From Nitrospira moscoviensis (GTDB taxonomy: Bacteria; Nitrospirota; Nitrospiria; Nitrospirales; Nitrospiraceae): 64,000 bases of DNA. This document shows, piece after piece, positions 49,277 through 57,616 of this stretch. The translations under genes and the position numbers were made by a program. The stretch's first letter is position 1, and each line of letters starts with the position of its first letter. The notes under the pieces are model-generated. The model was not told the origin of the DNA. It saw only the letters and a list, made by a program, of their open reading frames with translations, and made no database searches. The stretch is from positions 4,070,001-4,134,000 of the forward strand of contig NZ_CP011801.1 of NCBI RefSeq assembly GCF_001273775.1, given 5' to 3'.

Positions 49277-50295
49277 GATACGAGTCCTTTCGCCACCTCT
49301 TGAAACACCGTAGCGCTGTGATGGAGCTCCTCTTCGCTGGGCGGGATATCGAGGATGAACTTCCGATGCCCGGCCCTCACATAACGGCCGACTTCGTCCG
49401 CCACCTGCCGGTAGTTCCCCACCAGATAGGGGCAATTCGTTTTGTACGAATCGAACGGCACCATCCAATACACGCTCCTCTGCCCTTGGGCTGCTTCCGT
49501 CAGCTCGGAGAGCTGCTTGTGCCAGAGCGAGTCCGAAACTTTCATGGCCAGCTCGCGGGTGATCTGCCCCTTCCGGTCGACCGGAAACCGCAGCGCGGCC
49601 ACTTCCCATGCCTCCTCCTCGCAGTCCCGGGCGATGATGCCGACGCGAATCCCGGAGTCCGCCGAAGGCTCTTCCGCCGCTTCGGCGTACTCCTTGGAGG
49701 GACGCGGATAGTGCACCGCCGTCGCGTTCATCGCCCGCGCGGCCGCTCGTCCCGCCTCCGACGATCCCGAGACAAAGACGTCCGGCATCAAGTCGAGGGA
49801 CAATTTGGGGAGCAACTTCAAGTTCGTGATCTTGTAGAACTCGCCGTCGAACGTCACGGCCGCACCTTCCAACAGCCGTCGCATGATCACGGTGTACTCC
49901 ACCAGCCGGTCATACCGCCGATCGTGGGGCGTCGTATCGTTCAGCGCCGTCAGGTCGTTCTTAAATCCTCCGGCGATCATGTTGAGCGCGACCCGCCTTC
50001 CATAGAGGTGCCCCAGCGAGCTGACCATCGTGGCGGCGGCGTACGGGTGCATGTAGACGGGCTGAACGGCCACCAGGGGACAGAGTGTGACGGTCTGTTG
50101 GATGATGAGCTGCGCGACCAACCAGGGGTCCACCAATCGATTGTCGGCGTACACCAGGATGCCCTTGCATCCGTACTGCTCGCTCCACCGCGCCACGTCG
50201 CGCACTTTCTGGAGGTATGCCGCGCCTTCGGCTTCCACCGATTGGGGACAGGTCGAGAACACTTCGAGACAGGGATACCGTGAACCGTCAGGCAT
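49273..50295 (-). CDS. LLM-class (SsuD-like) flavin-dependent monooxygenase
   Basis: A 340-aa luciferase-like monooxygenase: LVYADNRLVDPWLVAQLIIQQTVTLCPLVAVQP, GRRVALNMIAGGFKNDL, HDRRYDRLVEYTVIMRRLLEG and a C-terminal FILDIPPSEEEL. The layout follows alkanesulfonate monooxygenase SsuD and related FMNH2-dependent enzymes. In biosynthetic clusters such enzymes hydroxylate carrier-bound or small substrates, and the 4-nt overlap with the adenylating enzyme suggests that here. No flavin reductase gene is next to it. Confidence 0.85.
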   Translation of the reverse strand: MPDGSRYPCLEVFSTCPQSVEAEGAAYLQKVRDVARWSEQYGCKGILVYADNRLVDPWLVAQLIIQQTVTLCPLVAVQPVYMHPYAAATMVSSLGHLYGRRVALNMIAGGFKNDLTALNDTTPHDRRYDRLVEYTVIMRRLLEGAAVTFDGEFYKITNLKLLPKLSLDLMPDVFVSGSSEAGRAAARAMNATAVHYPRPSKEYAEAAEEPSADSGIRVGIIARDCEEEAWEVAALRFPVDRKGQITRELAMKVSDSLWHKQLSELTEAAQGQRSVYWMVPFDSYKTNCPYLVGNYRQVADEVGRYVRAGHRKFILDIPPSEEELHHSATVFQEVAKGLVS

Positions 50296-50386
50296 GATGC
50301 ACCACCTCTGGTGAGAAGGTTGCGCCGCAACGCGTGTCCGGAGCGATGCGGCGAAGAAGGAGCCCCCAGTCCCTGCTGAGGGAGCA

Positions 50387-51478
50387 TTACGAGCCGGCGT
50401 CGCGCGCGTCGGGCGGTCCCGCCGCCTGCGGCTGCAAGAGGAATTGGCGAAACCCGTTCCACCATTCCCCTTCGAGGCGGGACAGCAAGGCATCTCCTTT
50501 ATAGATGGCCTCCAGCACGGCCGAATTGGACGCCTGCGCCAGAACGGCGCTCCCCGCAGTGAAGTGGCACTGCTCCCGGGCCAAGTCATGCAGATAGTGC
50601 GGATCCAGTCTGCCGGACACGATGGCGGCGCCCTGTTCACGGAGCCTCCCGAAGAGGTATCGCAGCACGAGGCTGAACGACTCCGGAGACGCGACCAGCT
50701 GCAGCACCTGGCTCGAACCGGCGGAATTCAAGTAGTAGACGTACCAACCCCGCAGGCCCCGCGCATCGGAGACCATTCGTGTATACAGCCGCCCGTACCG
50801 GGGGTGCCCATCGGCGACCCGCCAAAGCCATGTCAAAAAAGCCTGATCGTATTCGGGGCGCAACGCCACCCGGCGCGTGAAGGCGTGCAGCTTGTCGAGG
50901 AGGATCGGTATGTCGAGCTCCTGCTCGTTCAAGATCACTTGTCGCTCGGCGGCGGGATCCCACTCCCCTTCGCCGGCCTCTGTCGCCCCGCTCGAGCGGT
51001 TGGCCTCCGATCCGAGACCCTGCCGCGCCGTGAGCAGACGCGTCCAGCACAGGCTGTAGATGGGAATATCGGCGCCGCCCAGGGCCTTCCAGATCCGCCG
51101 CGAGGATTCATTGGCTCCGTCGGTCAAGGAGAGATCTTGTGGACCGGAAAAGAAGGCGCGCAGCAGCTTGAGCGCGGCGAGCCGGTTCCGGCTGCCGTCC
51201 TCGACCATGAGCTGGGTGCTGACCGCCGCGGTCAGCGACCGCCCTTTGAACGTGAACCGGCGCGGCATCACGCCGAGGAAGCCGACGATCATCCGTCGAT
51301 CGTTCTCGTACACCAAAGACGGCAGGCGGGGATCGCGCCAGGGGTTCTCGAAAAAGACGTCGCGAAAATAGTCTTCCAGCGCGTCCGACGGCGCCCAACG
51401 TCCTCCGCCGAAGACGGCCTGGTACAAGCGCGCCGCGGCTGGAATATCACTCTCGGTAAATGCGCGGATGCGGTCCAT
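50387..51478 (-). CDS. GNAT-fold acyltransferase
   Basis: A 363-aa protein with an N-terminal GNAT domain (RIRAFTESDIPAAARLYQAVFGGGRW, IVGFLGVMPRRFTFKGRSLTAAVSTQLMVEDGSRNRLAALKLLRAFF, DLSLTDGANESSRRIWKALGG) and a C-terminal helical part. The fold resembles the Eis/Acetyltransf_9 class rather than FemAB. Context suggests acylation of a sugar or of the monomer handled by the adenylation/carrier block, 91 nt downstream. ATG 51478 begins directly at the conserved domain. Confidence 0.72.
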   Translation of the reverse strand: MDRIRAFTESDIPAAARLYQAVFGGGRWAPSDALEDYFRDVFFENPWRDPRLPSLVYENDRRMIVGFLGVMPRRFTFKGRSLTAAVSTQLMVEDGSRNRLAALKLLRAFFSGPQDLSLTDGANESSRRIWKALGGADIPIYSLCWTRLLTARQGLGSEANRSSGATEAGEGEWDPAAERQVILNEQELDIPILLDKLHAFTRRVALRPEYDQAFLTWLWRVADGHPRYGRLYTRMVSDARGLRGWYVYYLNSAGSSQVLQLVASPESFSLVLRYLFGRLREQGAAIVSGRLDPHYLHDLAREQCHFTAGSAVLAQASNSAVLEAIYKGDALLSRLEGEWWNGFRQFLLQPQAAGPPDARDAGS

Positions 51479-51558
51479 GGCGACGTTCGACTCCGATGGG
51501 CTGCTCGAGTGCTTCGTTCCGCGACACCCAGCCGGGGAGGCGGTGACGAGGCGGCTCG

Positions 51559-52215
51559 TTATCGCTGGGCGTGCTTGGGAGGAAGACCTTTGAAGTTCTC
51601 GATCGTGAAGGGATCGCCCGGCTGGGTGACGCCGTCGCGGGTGAAGACCTTCCACACCGTGAGGAGCAGAATCTTGACGTCGACCAGCCAGGATTGGTGA
51701 TCGACATACCAGAGGTCCAACGCGAAACGCCGCTCCCAATCCGCGGTGTTTCGCCCGTTCACCTGAGCCCATCCGGTGATACCGGGCAGGACGTCGTGCC
51801 GCCGCCGCAATTCCGGCGTGTAGAGATCGAGATATTCCATCAGCAGCGGCCGCGGGCCGACGAGGCTCATCTCTCCTTTGATCACATTGATAAGCTCGGG
51901 CAGCTCATCGAGGCTCGTGCTTCTGAGGATTTTCCCGAAGCGCGTCAGACGCTCGCGATCCGACTGCGGGCCGCCGTCTTTCGCCTCCCGCATGGTGCGG
52001 AACTTGTAAATCGTGAAGGGCGCGCCGTGGAGACCGGGGCGCAGCTGCTTGAACAGCACCGGGCGCCCGTGGATCATCCAGACCAGCGCGGCAATTACCC
52101 CCATGACGGGCAGGGCCAGCGGCAAGGCCAGCGCGATCAGCGTCAGGTCCATCGCGCGCTTCCCCGCTGCCCGTCCGGCTGCGGTCGGTTTCGGATCGGG
52201 TCGACGGTTGTCCAT
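51559..52215 (-). CDS. Initiating sugar transferase (second paralogue)
   Basis: A 218-aa PF02397 transferase with one hydrophobic helix (RAMDLTLIALALPLALPVMGVIAALVWMI) and catalytic KFRTM, LRSTSLDELPELINVIKGEMSLVGPRPLLMEYLDLYTPELRRRH, GITGWAQVNGRN and LWYVDHQSW. It is close in sequence to the copy at 44849-45580. It would prime undecaprenyl phosphate with a sugar phosphate. The two copies flank the carrier/adenylation block. Confidence 0.93.
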   Translation of the reverse strand: MDNRRPDPKPTAAGRAAGKRAMDLTLIALALPLALPVMGVIAALVWMIHGRPVLFKQLRPGLHGAPFTIYKFRTMREAKDGGPQSDRERLTRFGKILRSTSLDELPELINVIKGEMSLVGPRPLLMEYLDLYTPELRRRHDVLPGITGWAQVNGRNTADWERRFALDLWYVDHQSWLVDVKILLLTVWKVFTRDGVTQPGDPFTIENFKGLPPKHAQR

Positions 52216-52249
52216 GCCGTTCCATGCTCGTCCTGCGAAGCGGCTTCCG

Positions 52250-52396
52250 CTACTTCCCCAGGACGGCCTCCCTGATGTGGCTCAGATCGGGCCGCGCCCC
52301 CTGAGCCGGGTTGTGATAGAAGCCGAACCAGTCCAGCTTCGGCAGACTTCCGACGACGGGCGGCACCGCTGCAAAGCGATTCCAGGCCAGGTTCAA
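52250..52396 (-). pseudogene. Leucine-rich-repeat-like fragment
   Basis: A short minus-strand frame reads LNLAWNRFAAVPPVVGSLPKLDWFGFYHNPAQG and then DLSHIREAVLGK before a stop. The L.L..N.....P..VG.LP.L..F....N spacing is that of one to two leucine-rich repeats. There is no ATG and no room for a full LRR domain, since the frame runs into the 3' end of the glycosyltransferase gene. It looks like a remnant, but chance similarity is possible. Confidence 0.3.
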
Positions 52397-52442
52397 CCGT
52401 TTTCCTGAAGAGCGCTCGGAATGAGCGGTGCGAGGCGCGTCG

Positions 52443-53708
52443 TCACGCAGCCGGCCGGCGCTGGCCGGCTTCCACCTGTTCCGGCTGCTCCGGCGCCTCG
52501 ACTCGTGAAGCCCCGTCCTGCCGGCGCAGGCAGCGCAGATACTCGTGATGGACGGCCTGCCAGATGCCTTCGGGGCGGAAGTCGCGCAGAACCCGCTCCC
52601 GCGCCGCGGCGCCGTGCCGCTCGCGCAGGTCTGCGTTCCGGAGATACCGGCCGATCGCGACGGCCAAGCTGTCCGCGTCGTACGGCGGAACCAACAGGCC
52701 CGTGACGCCGTCTTGAACCGCGTCGATGCAACCGGGAACCCGCGTCGCGACGACCGGCACGCTCATGGCGGCCGCCTCCAAGAGCACCGTGGGAAATCCC
52801 TCCCGGTAAGTCGGCAACGCGAGCACATCCATCGCGGCATACAACGGAGCGACGTTCCAATTTTCACCGATGAGATGCACGCGCACGTCGTCGCGCAGCT
52901 GTCGATCGACTTCCGGCGGGATGGGGTCCTGCGCCTCGTACGGTCCCACGAGCATCAACCGAAGTGCGGGAAATTCCCGCCGCAACAGCGCCCAGGCCCC
53001 GGCCAGCTCGATGAGGCCTTTGTTGCGGACGATGCGGCCGATAAATCCGAGGACCAGGGCATCGGGAGGAATGCCGTGCCGCCGCCTGGTCTCTTCTCTC
53101 AACGTCGGCGGCAGACGGGCGTGATTGAACCGTCCGGTGGCATCGATCCCGTTGATGCTGCCCTGAGCGAGCACCTTGATTTTCTTCCGCCGGCAGAGCC
53201 GGCTGTCCACGGCGACCCGGCGCACCGATGCGCTCACGCACAAAACCTGGTGCGCCAGCCCGCACGCGATCCGCTCGCTCCACATGAGCAGGATGCGTTT
53301 CCAGCCCGTGGCCGTGGTACACGGCAACCCGTGCATGTGATAGATCCGCACCGGCACGCCGGCCAGCCAGGCGCCGATCATTCCGAGCACGCCGCCCTTC
53401 GGTGTGTGGGCATGGACGATGTGGGGGCGAATCCGCCGCAGCGCCGTCCAGATCCGGACCACCGCCGCCGCGTCGCGCAACGGAGTGATGCGGCGCGGCA
53501 TCTCCACCGGATGGACGCCAATCCGCTCCTGCTCCGCAAACCGCGAGAGGAATTCACCGGGCGAGGACACCGCGTAGACGTTGAAGCCCCGTTCCTTCAT
53601 ATAGCCGACCTGCCCGCTCAGAAAAAACAACGATTGGGGCACCGTGGTCATGTGAACGAGCGTGATCGGTTGTTGTGGCGTTTCTTGCGGCATAACAAGG
53701 CTCATCAT
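52443..53708 (-). CDS. GT4-family glycosyltransferase
   Basis: A 421-aa retaining glycosyltransferase with GT-B fold. N-lobe: ITLVHMTTVPQSLFFLSGQVGYMKERGFNVYAVSSPG and HIVHAHTPKGGVLGMIGAWLAGVPVRIYHMHGLP. C-lobe: LGFIGRIVRNKGLIELAGAW and the donor-binding E-x7-E-like LPTYREGFPTVLLEAAAMSVPVVATRVPGCIDAV. The start of this family (CapM/PglA-like) and the locus suggest adding a sugar to the lipid-linked repeat unit at the cytoplasmic face. ATG 53708 is chosen near the conserved N-terminus; no strong ribosome site is seen. Confidence 0.9.
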   Translation of the reverse strand: MMSLVMPQETPQQPITLVHMTTVPQSLFFLSGQVGYMKERGFNVYAVSSPGEFLSRFAEQERIGVHPVEMPRRITPLRDAAAVVRIWTALRRIRPHIVHAHTPKGGVLGMIGAWLAGVPVRIYHMHGLPCTTATGWKRILLMWSERIACGLAHQVLCVSASVRRVAVDSRLCRRKKIKVLAQGSINGIDATGRFNHARLPPTLREETRRRHGIPPDALVLGFIGRIVRNKGLIELAGAWALLRREFPALRLMLVGPYEAQDPIPPEVDRQLRDDVRVHLIGENWNVAPLYAAMDVLALPTYREGFPTVLLEAAAMSVPVVATRVPGCIDAVQDGVTGLLVPPYDADSLAVAIGRYLRNADLRERHGAAARERVLRDFRPEGIWQAVHHEYLRCLRRQDGASRVEAPEQPEQVEAGQRRPAA

Positions 53709-53748
53709 GTGCGCGACGAGGGGACCTGGCACAGCGGCCGGACGGGCG

Positions 53749-55773
53749 TTAGGCGGCGTGCCGATGCGCAACGCCTCCGCAGCCGGCGGCCGCATCGGCG
53801 CGCGTGCCGAGCGGATACGCATGGCGCTCCCGCTCGAACCAGCCCTGAAACATGAGAATGGGCCAAAGATAGTAGTGCCAGTTGCCCGCGCCTGACCGAT
53901 GCTCGCGCCATTTCGCACGGACCAGCTCGACGTTGAAGAAGCCCTCCTCCGCCAATCGCTTCTCGTCGAGGAGCGCGTCGGCCCAATCCCGGAGATCGTC
54001 GCGCAGCCATCGATCGATCGGCACGCCGAAGCCCATCTTCGGTCGCTCCACCAGCGCAGGGGGCACGTACCGATTCAAGATCTGCCGGAGGATCCATTTG
54101 CCTTGCCCGCGACGAACTTTCATCGAGACCGGAAGTTGCCAGGCCCATTCGACGACGCGATGATCGAGCAACGGGACACGGGCCTCGAGGCTGACCGCCA
54201 TGCTGGCTCGATCGACTTTGACCAGAATGTCATCCGGCAGGTAGCTCAGCATATCGAGCAACATCAGGCGATCGAACGACTCGGACGCCGGAGGCCAGAG
54301 GGCGGCATCGGTCAGGACCGTGGGCGGTTCGACGGAGCCCGGCACGAGGGCGGTCGGCTGCTTCCACAGAGACACCACCGACCGGTACAAGGTTGCCAGC
54401 GAATCGACGGCCAGAATCTCGGCCAGCCTGTGCGGGAGATCGCCGAAGTGGTACGGACGGAATCGCCTGGGGAGGACCGGGGCCAAATGCCGGAAGATCA
54501 GCGTCCATACCGCGGGGGACAGCGCCGTGAGGGCGCGGGCGGCCGGCCGCCGGAGGGACGACGGCACGGCTCCGATTGTTCTCCACAGATCCGCGGCCAA
54601 GAAATACCGGTCATACCCGCAAAACAACTCGTCGCCGCCATCGCCCGACAAGGCGACGGTGACGTGCCGTTTAGCGAGCGCCGACACCAAATAGGTGGGG
54701 ATCTGCGAAGAGTCGGCAAACGGCTCGTCGTACATCGCCGGCAGTCGAGGAATGACGTCCATCGCCTCCCCCGGCGTCACGTACAGCTCGGTGTGGGCCG
54801 TCCCCAGATGGGCCGCCACGGCCTTGGCGTGGTGGGCTTCGTTATAGGCGGCCTCGTGGAAGCCGATGGAGAACGTACGCACCGGCGCGGCACTTTGGGC
54901 CTGCATGAGCGCGACGATCGCCGAGGAATCGATCCCGCCGGAGAGGAAGGCTCCCAACGGCACATCCGCCTCCATGCGCAGCTTCACGGCATCGCGCAGC
55001 AACTGATCCAGACCGGCGATCGCCTCGGCGTCCGTTCCACGGAACGGGGCGCTGCTTCCTTTTTCCGCCGCCGCGGCCACCGACCAATAGACATGGACCT
55101 GGGGCTCGATGCCGGGATCGGGAGCAATCGTGACGATCGTGCCGGGGCGCACCTTCGACATGCCCCGGTAGACGGAATAGGGAGCGGGAATGTAGCCGTG
55201 CCGCAGGAAGAGCGCCAAGACGTCGCGGTCGATCGAGGCCTCAAAGCCGGGATCCGTCCGAAAGGCTTTCAGCTCGGACGCGAACAGAAAGGTCCGCCCG
55301 GACCAGCCGTAGTACAACGGTTTCTCTCCCATGCGGTCGCGAATCAGGTGCAGGAGGCGCTCGTCTCGATCCCAGACGGCGATCGCGAACATGCCGTTGA
55401 ACTTCGGAACGGCGGATTCCACGCCCCATTGCGAGAGGCAGGACAGCAGAACCTCCGTATCCGACCGGCCGCGGAAGCGATGGCCGAGACGTTCGAGCTC
55501 CGCACGCAGCGCTTTGAAGTTGTAGATCTCGCCGTTGAAGCTCGCGACATAGCGCCCGCAGGAAGACGCCATCGGCTGATGTCCCAGCGGCGACACGTCG
55601 AGGATGGATAGCCGGCGATGACTGAGGGCCACGCCGGCGGCGGCATCGGTCCAGCTGCCGATATCGTCCGGCCCTCGATGATGAAGGACCTGCGCCATGC
55701 GCAGGGCCGCGTCCCGCAGCTGGTCGTCGCTCTTCTGGCGCGACGCGTCGATCAAGCCGCTAAGTCCGCACAT
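53749..55773 (-). CDS. asnB: Asparagine synthase (glutamine-hydrolysing), polysaccharide-locus type
   Basis: A 674-aa enzyme. The N-terminal class II glutaminase starts with the nucleophile C2 (MCGLSGLID) and has HHRGPDD, SHRRLSILD and FNGEIYNF. The synthetase domain has the PP-loop SGGIDSSAI, FSIGFHEAAYNEAHHAKAVA, and LSGDGGDELFCGYDRY. AsnB paralogues of this length are frequent in exopolysaccharide loci, where they are thought to amidate sugar or uronic acid carboxylates rather than aspartate; that function is inferred. It overlaps the upstream glycosyltransferase by 22 nt. Confidence 0.93.
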   Translation of the reverse strand: MCGLSGLIDASRQKSDDQLRDAALRMAQVLHHRGPDDIGSWTDAAAGVALSHRRLSILDVSPLGHQPMASSCGRYVASFNGEIYNFKALRAELERLGHRFRGRSDTEVLLSCLSQWGVESAVPKFNGMFAIAVWDRDERLLHLIRDRMGEKPLYYGWSGRTFLFASELKAFRTDPGFEASIDRDVLALFLRHGYIPAPYSVYRGMSKVRPGTIVTIAPDPGIEPQVHVYWSVAAAAEKGSSAPFRGTDAEAIAGLDQLLRDAVKLRMEADVPLGAFLSGGIDSSAIVALMQAQSAAPVRTFSIGFHEAAYNEAHHAKAVAAHLGTAHTELYVTPGEAMDVIPRLPAMYDEPFADSSQIPTYLVSALAKRHVTVALSGDGGDELFCGYDRYFLAADLWRTIGAVPSSLRRPAARALTALSPAVWTLIFRHLAPVLPRRFRPYHFGDLPHRLAEILAVDSLATLYRSVVSLWKQPTALVPGSVEPPTVLTDAALWPPASESFDRLMLLDMLSYLPDDILVKVDRASMAVSLEARVPLLDHRVVEWAWQLPVSMKVRRGQGKWILRQILNRYVPPALVERPKMGFGVPIDRWLRDDLRDWADALLDEKRLAEEGFFNVELVRAKWREHRSGAGNWHYYLWPILMFQGWFERERHAYPLGTRADAAAGCGGVAHRHAA

Positions 55774-56981
55774 GGTTGCTCCTGAGCGGCCGGCTGCTGA
55801 ATTCCGTCCCGCCCCGCCAGCTCCGCGAAAAGATGCTCATAGCGGGCCACCGCCCGCGCCAAACTGAACTCATCCAGCACGCGCTGTCTGGCCGCCGCCC
55901 CCAACGCCGCGCGCTCCGCGCAATCCATCCGCAGCATGGCGGACCAGGCCTGAGCCAGGGCCTGCGGATCACGGCGGGGAACGACCGTTCCCGTGTCTCC
56001 AACCATATGAGCGGCATCACCGACATCGGTGACGACGCACGGGACGCCGCACGCCATGGCTTCGAGCACGACGTTGGGGAACGCCTCCGCCATGGAAGAC
56101 AAAGAAGCGATATCGAACACAGTGTTGAGATCGGGCAGGTCGTCACGCATCCCCAGCAGCCGGCAGCGGTCGCGCACTCCCGCGCTGTCGATCCAATGCA
56201 CCAGTTGAGCGTTGTCCCAGGTCACGCCGCTTCCGCAGAGGACGAACCATACGTCGGGACGGGATCGGTGCAGGACCTGGGCGGCCCGACAAAAGTTGTG
56301 GTGATCTTTGTAGGGATGAAACCGCCCCACCAGACCGATGACCGGCGCGTCGGCCGGCAGGCCGAGTTGTGACCGAACGGCGGCGCGAGCGTGTGGATTC
56401 GGATGGAACAGATGCGGATCGATCCCGTTGGGGATCACCACCATTTTCCCGGCGGCATACCCGATGGCCGCATGCACTCTCCGGGAGGCCTCCGAACAGC
56501 AGACGATCTTGGCCGGAAGCCATCGGGATATGGGCGCGCAAGCCCTGACGGTGAGGAGCGTCCGCCGCCGATTGGCTTCGGCACCGAGATCGCTGTGGTG
56601 AATGCCCCAGGAGATCGGAGTTCGGCCCGCGAACCGGGCCGCCAACGCGCCGAGCAAATCGGCGTGATACATCCACGTCTGCATGACGTCCGGCCGGTCG
56701 GCCCGCAGCCACCGGACCAATCGAAACAACGCCGCGGGATTCGGGACGCCCTGGCGCATACCGAGCGATCGCACCGGAATGCCGAGGGACCGGATCTTGT
56801 CGCTCACCGGCCCATGCGCCAGCAACGACACGACGTGCGGCATGAACCGCGTCCGGTCGAGCTGCGACAGCAACCGATAGAGCATCATCTCCGCGCCGCC
56901 TGTATTCAGCGTGGTGATGAGGCACAGTACGGAAATCGGTTTGTGGTGGCCTTGAGAAACGGCGCCCATCGCGTCAGGCAT
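55752..56981 (-). CDS. GT4-family glycosyltransferase
   Basis: A 409-aa GT-B enzyme: ISVLCLITTLNTGGAEMMLYRLLSQLDRTRFMPHVVSLL (acceptor-side GGAE motif), DVMQTWMYHADLLGALAARFAGRTPISWGIHHSDL, KIVCCSEASRRVHAAIGYAAGKMVVIPNGID and the donor site SSMAEAFPNVVLEAMACGVPCVVTDVGDAAHMVG. It would add a hexose to the lipid-linked oligosaccharide. It starts the minus-strand run from AsnB to the CapD-like gene and sits beside a 635-bp divergent region. Confidence 0.92.
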   Translation of the reverse strand: MPDAMGAVSQGHHKPISVLCLITTLNTGGAEMMLYRLLSQLDRTRFMPHVVSLLAHGPVSDKIRSLGIPVRSLGMRQGVPNPAALFRLVRWLRADRPDVMQTWMYHADLLGALAARFAGRTPISWGIHHSDLGAEANRRRTLLTVRACAPISRWLPAKIVCCSEASRRVHAAIGYAAGKMVVIPNGIDPHLFHPNPHARAAVRSQLGLPADAPVIGLVGRFHPYKDHHNFCRAAQVLHRSRPDVWFVLCGSGVTWDNAQLVHWIDSAGVRDRCRLLGMRDDLPDLNTVFDIASLSSMAEAFPNVVLEAMACGVPCVVTDVGDAAHMVGDTGTVVPRRDPQALAQAWSAMLRMDCAERAALGAAARQRVLDEFSLARAVARYEHLFAELAGRDGIQQPAAQEQPCADLAA

Positions 56982-57616
56982 GGCCTTGCTACGTAAGGAG
57001 TACCGAGGTCTGTTCGCAGGAATCGATGTGGAAAGAATTGCTTAAGAATGTGTAAAAATTTCGTGAAGAATCAATGAGATGCGAAGGGCATGACCTGCAG
57101 TCCGTACAGCGTGGTCGTTGACAACGAAATCCGCCGCACTACAATTGAACGCTTTTTGCGGGTTTCCGAAACAGTCCTTCTCGGAACGATGGGGCATGCT
57201 GATTGCGAGATGCCGCAGCGCAGAAACATTCACACGCGGCGTTCTCCGACCGCGGAAGAACTGCTTGGCCGTAGCTTGATCCGTCGGAAGACGTTGCTTG
57301 TCATGGCAGACGAATGCCGTGGTCTGCGACTGCGACGGATAGCGTTTCTCTAGGGGGCATTTCTTTAGCTTACAGTCACACAGTCGGCGGGACCGTGCAG
57401 AGGGGGCCTGAGCCGACGGAGGATGGGTGTGCCCATCGCCTGGATTCGCTGCATCGGCAACGGGTGCGCTGCTTGCGGATTCGTGTGATCGCGCTGGGAC
57501 GATCAGAGAGGAGCGGTGTGCCTCTATCACTCGCACACATCGAGTCCTCTTGGAGTTTCTATCACATGCCGTTCACTTCACCGATCCAACGACAGAGGAG
57601 GCACTTGAGGAAAACC
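56982..57616. promoter_or_regulatory. Long divergent intergenic region of the polysaccharide locus
   Basis: This 635-bp gap separates the minus-strand glycosyltransferase run from the plus-strand beta-propeller gene. No open frame in it has a convincing start and composition. It is less GC-rich around 57030-57080 and should contain promoters for both directions, but I could not identify reliable -35/-10 or -24/-12 pairs. GAGG six nt before ATG 57617 is the ribosome site of the next gene. Confidence 0.4.

Noticed and set aside
53899..55611. 570-codon plus-strand frame opposite asnB
   Set aside because: Antisense shadow; asnB has an intact Cys2 nucleophile and PP-loop.
57300..57345. TGGCAG...TGCC as a sigma-54 promoter
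   Set aside because: The GG and GC elements are separated by 9 nt, not the required 10, and no gene starts at a matching distance.
57090..57353. 87-codon plus-strand frame in the 635-bp intergenic region
   Set aside because: No ribosome site, no recognisable domain and Arg-rich low-information sequence; kept as gene-free.
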